Source: Calditrichaceae bacterium (GTDB lineage: Bacteria; Calditrichota; Calditrichia; Calditrichales; Calditrichaceae). From it: DNA of 5,719 bases. The stretch's first letter is position 1, and the number at the start of each line of letters is the position of its first letter. Shown here one piece after another: positions 5,703 through 5,719 of this stretch. The notes below the pieces were generated by a model. The model saw only the letters and a program-made list of their open reading frames with translations, was not told the DNA's origin and made no database searches. Position numbers and translations under genes: made by a program. The stretch covers positions 1-5,719 of the forward strand of contig JANTFQ010000163.1 in NCBI GenBank assembly GCA_024763405.1, given 5' to 3'.

Positions 5703-5719
5703 TCAATCGTTTCCGGGTA

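Overview
The window holds seven confidently supported protein genes in two convergent groups, plus one intergenic palindromic repeat. Five genes lie on the + strand: a short-chain dehydrogenase, the DNA-repair regulator Ada, a small FMN split-barrel protein, a DUF1697 protein and an NTF2-like protein. Two lie on the - strand: a nitroreductase, followed by a transglutaminase-like lipoprotein. A further reading frame may enter from the left edge. No tRNA, rRNA, CRISPR array, transposase or phage gene was seen.

The organism is a bacterium with ordinary Shine-Dalgarno sites (AAGGG, GAGGA, GGGAGGA, AAGGA, GGAG). A lipobox protein suggests a cell envelope with lipoproteins. Base composition is moderate and uneven, from about 32% GC in sampled lines of the DUF1697 gene to above 60% in parts of the dehydrogenase and ada genes. 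The 17-beta-HSD11-like dehydrogenase, the periplasmic-type transglutaminase lipoprotein and the CCTCATCCC-bounded repeat would fit a Gram-negative of the Calditrichota/FCB sort. That placement is a guess from general resemblance.

Layout. At 1-54 an upstream frame may end, overlapping the TTG start of the dehydrogenase (41-853). After an 80-base gap that may carry a promoter comes ada (934-1992), whose real start is the ATG with a GAGGA site and not the longer TTG-initiated frame. Three small genes follow closely: the FMN split-barrel protein (2028-2513, gap 35), DUF1697 (2531-3088, gap 17) and the NTF2-like protein (3085-3561, ATGA overlap). The region 3562-3782 between the converging groups contains a roughly 106-base imperfect palindrome. 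On the - strand the nitroreductase (5691 to 5119) and the lipoprotein (5108 to 3783) are 10 bases apart and look like one transcript.

How the genes work together. Ada repairs O6-alkylguanine and methylphosphotriesters and is, in well-studied relatives, an alkylation-responsive activator. The three small genes behind it could be co-transcribed with it, but none has a known role in alkylation repair, so their membership in an Ada response is inference. The nitroreductase/lipoprotein pair has no obvious joint pathway: one is a cytoplasmic flavoenzyme, the other an envelope protein. Nothing here is clearly a new system. The most interesting items are the Ada-led cluster, the palindromic element and the transglutaminase lipoprotein with its unassigned N-terminal region.
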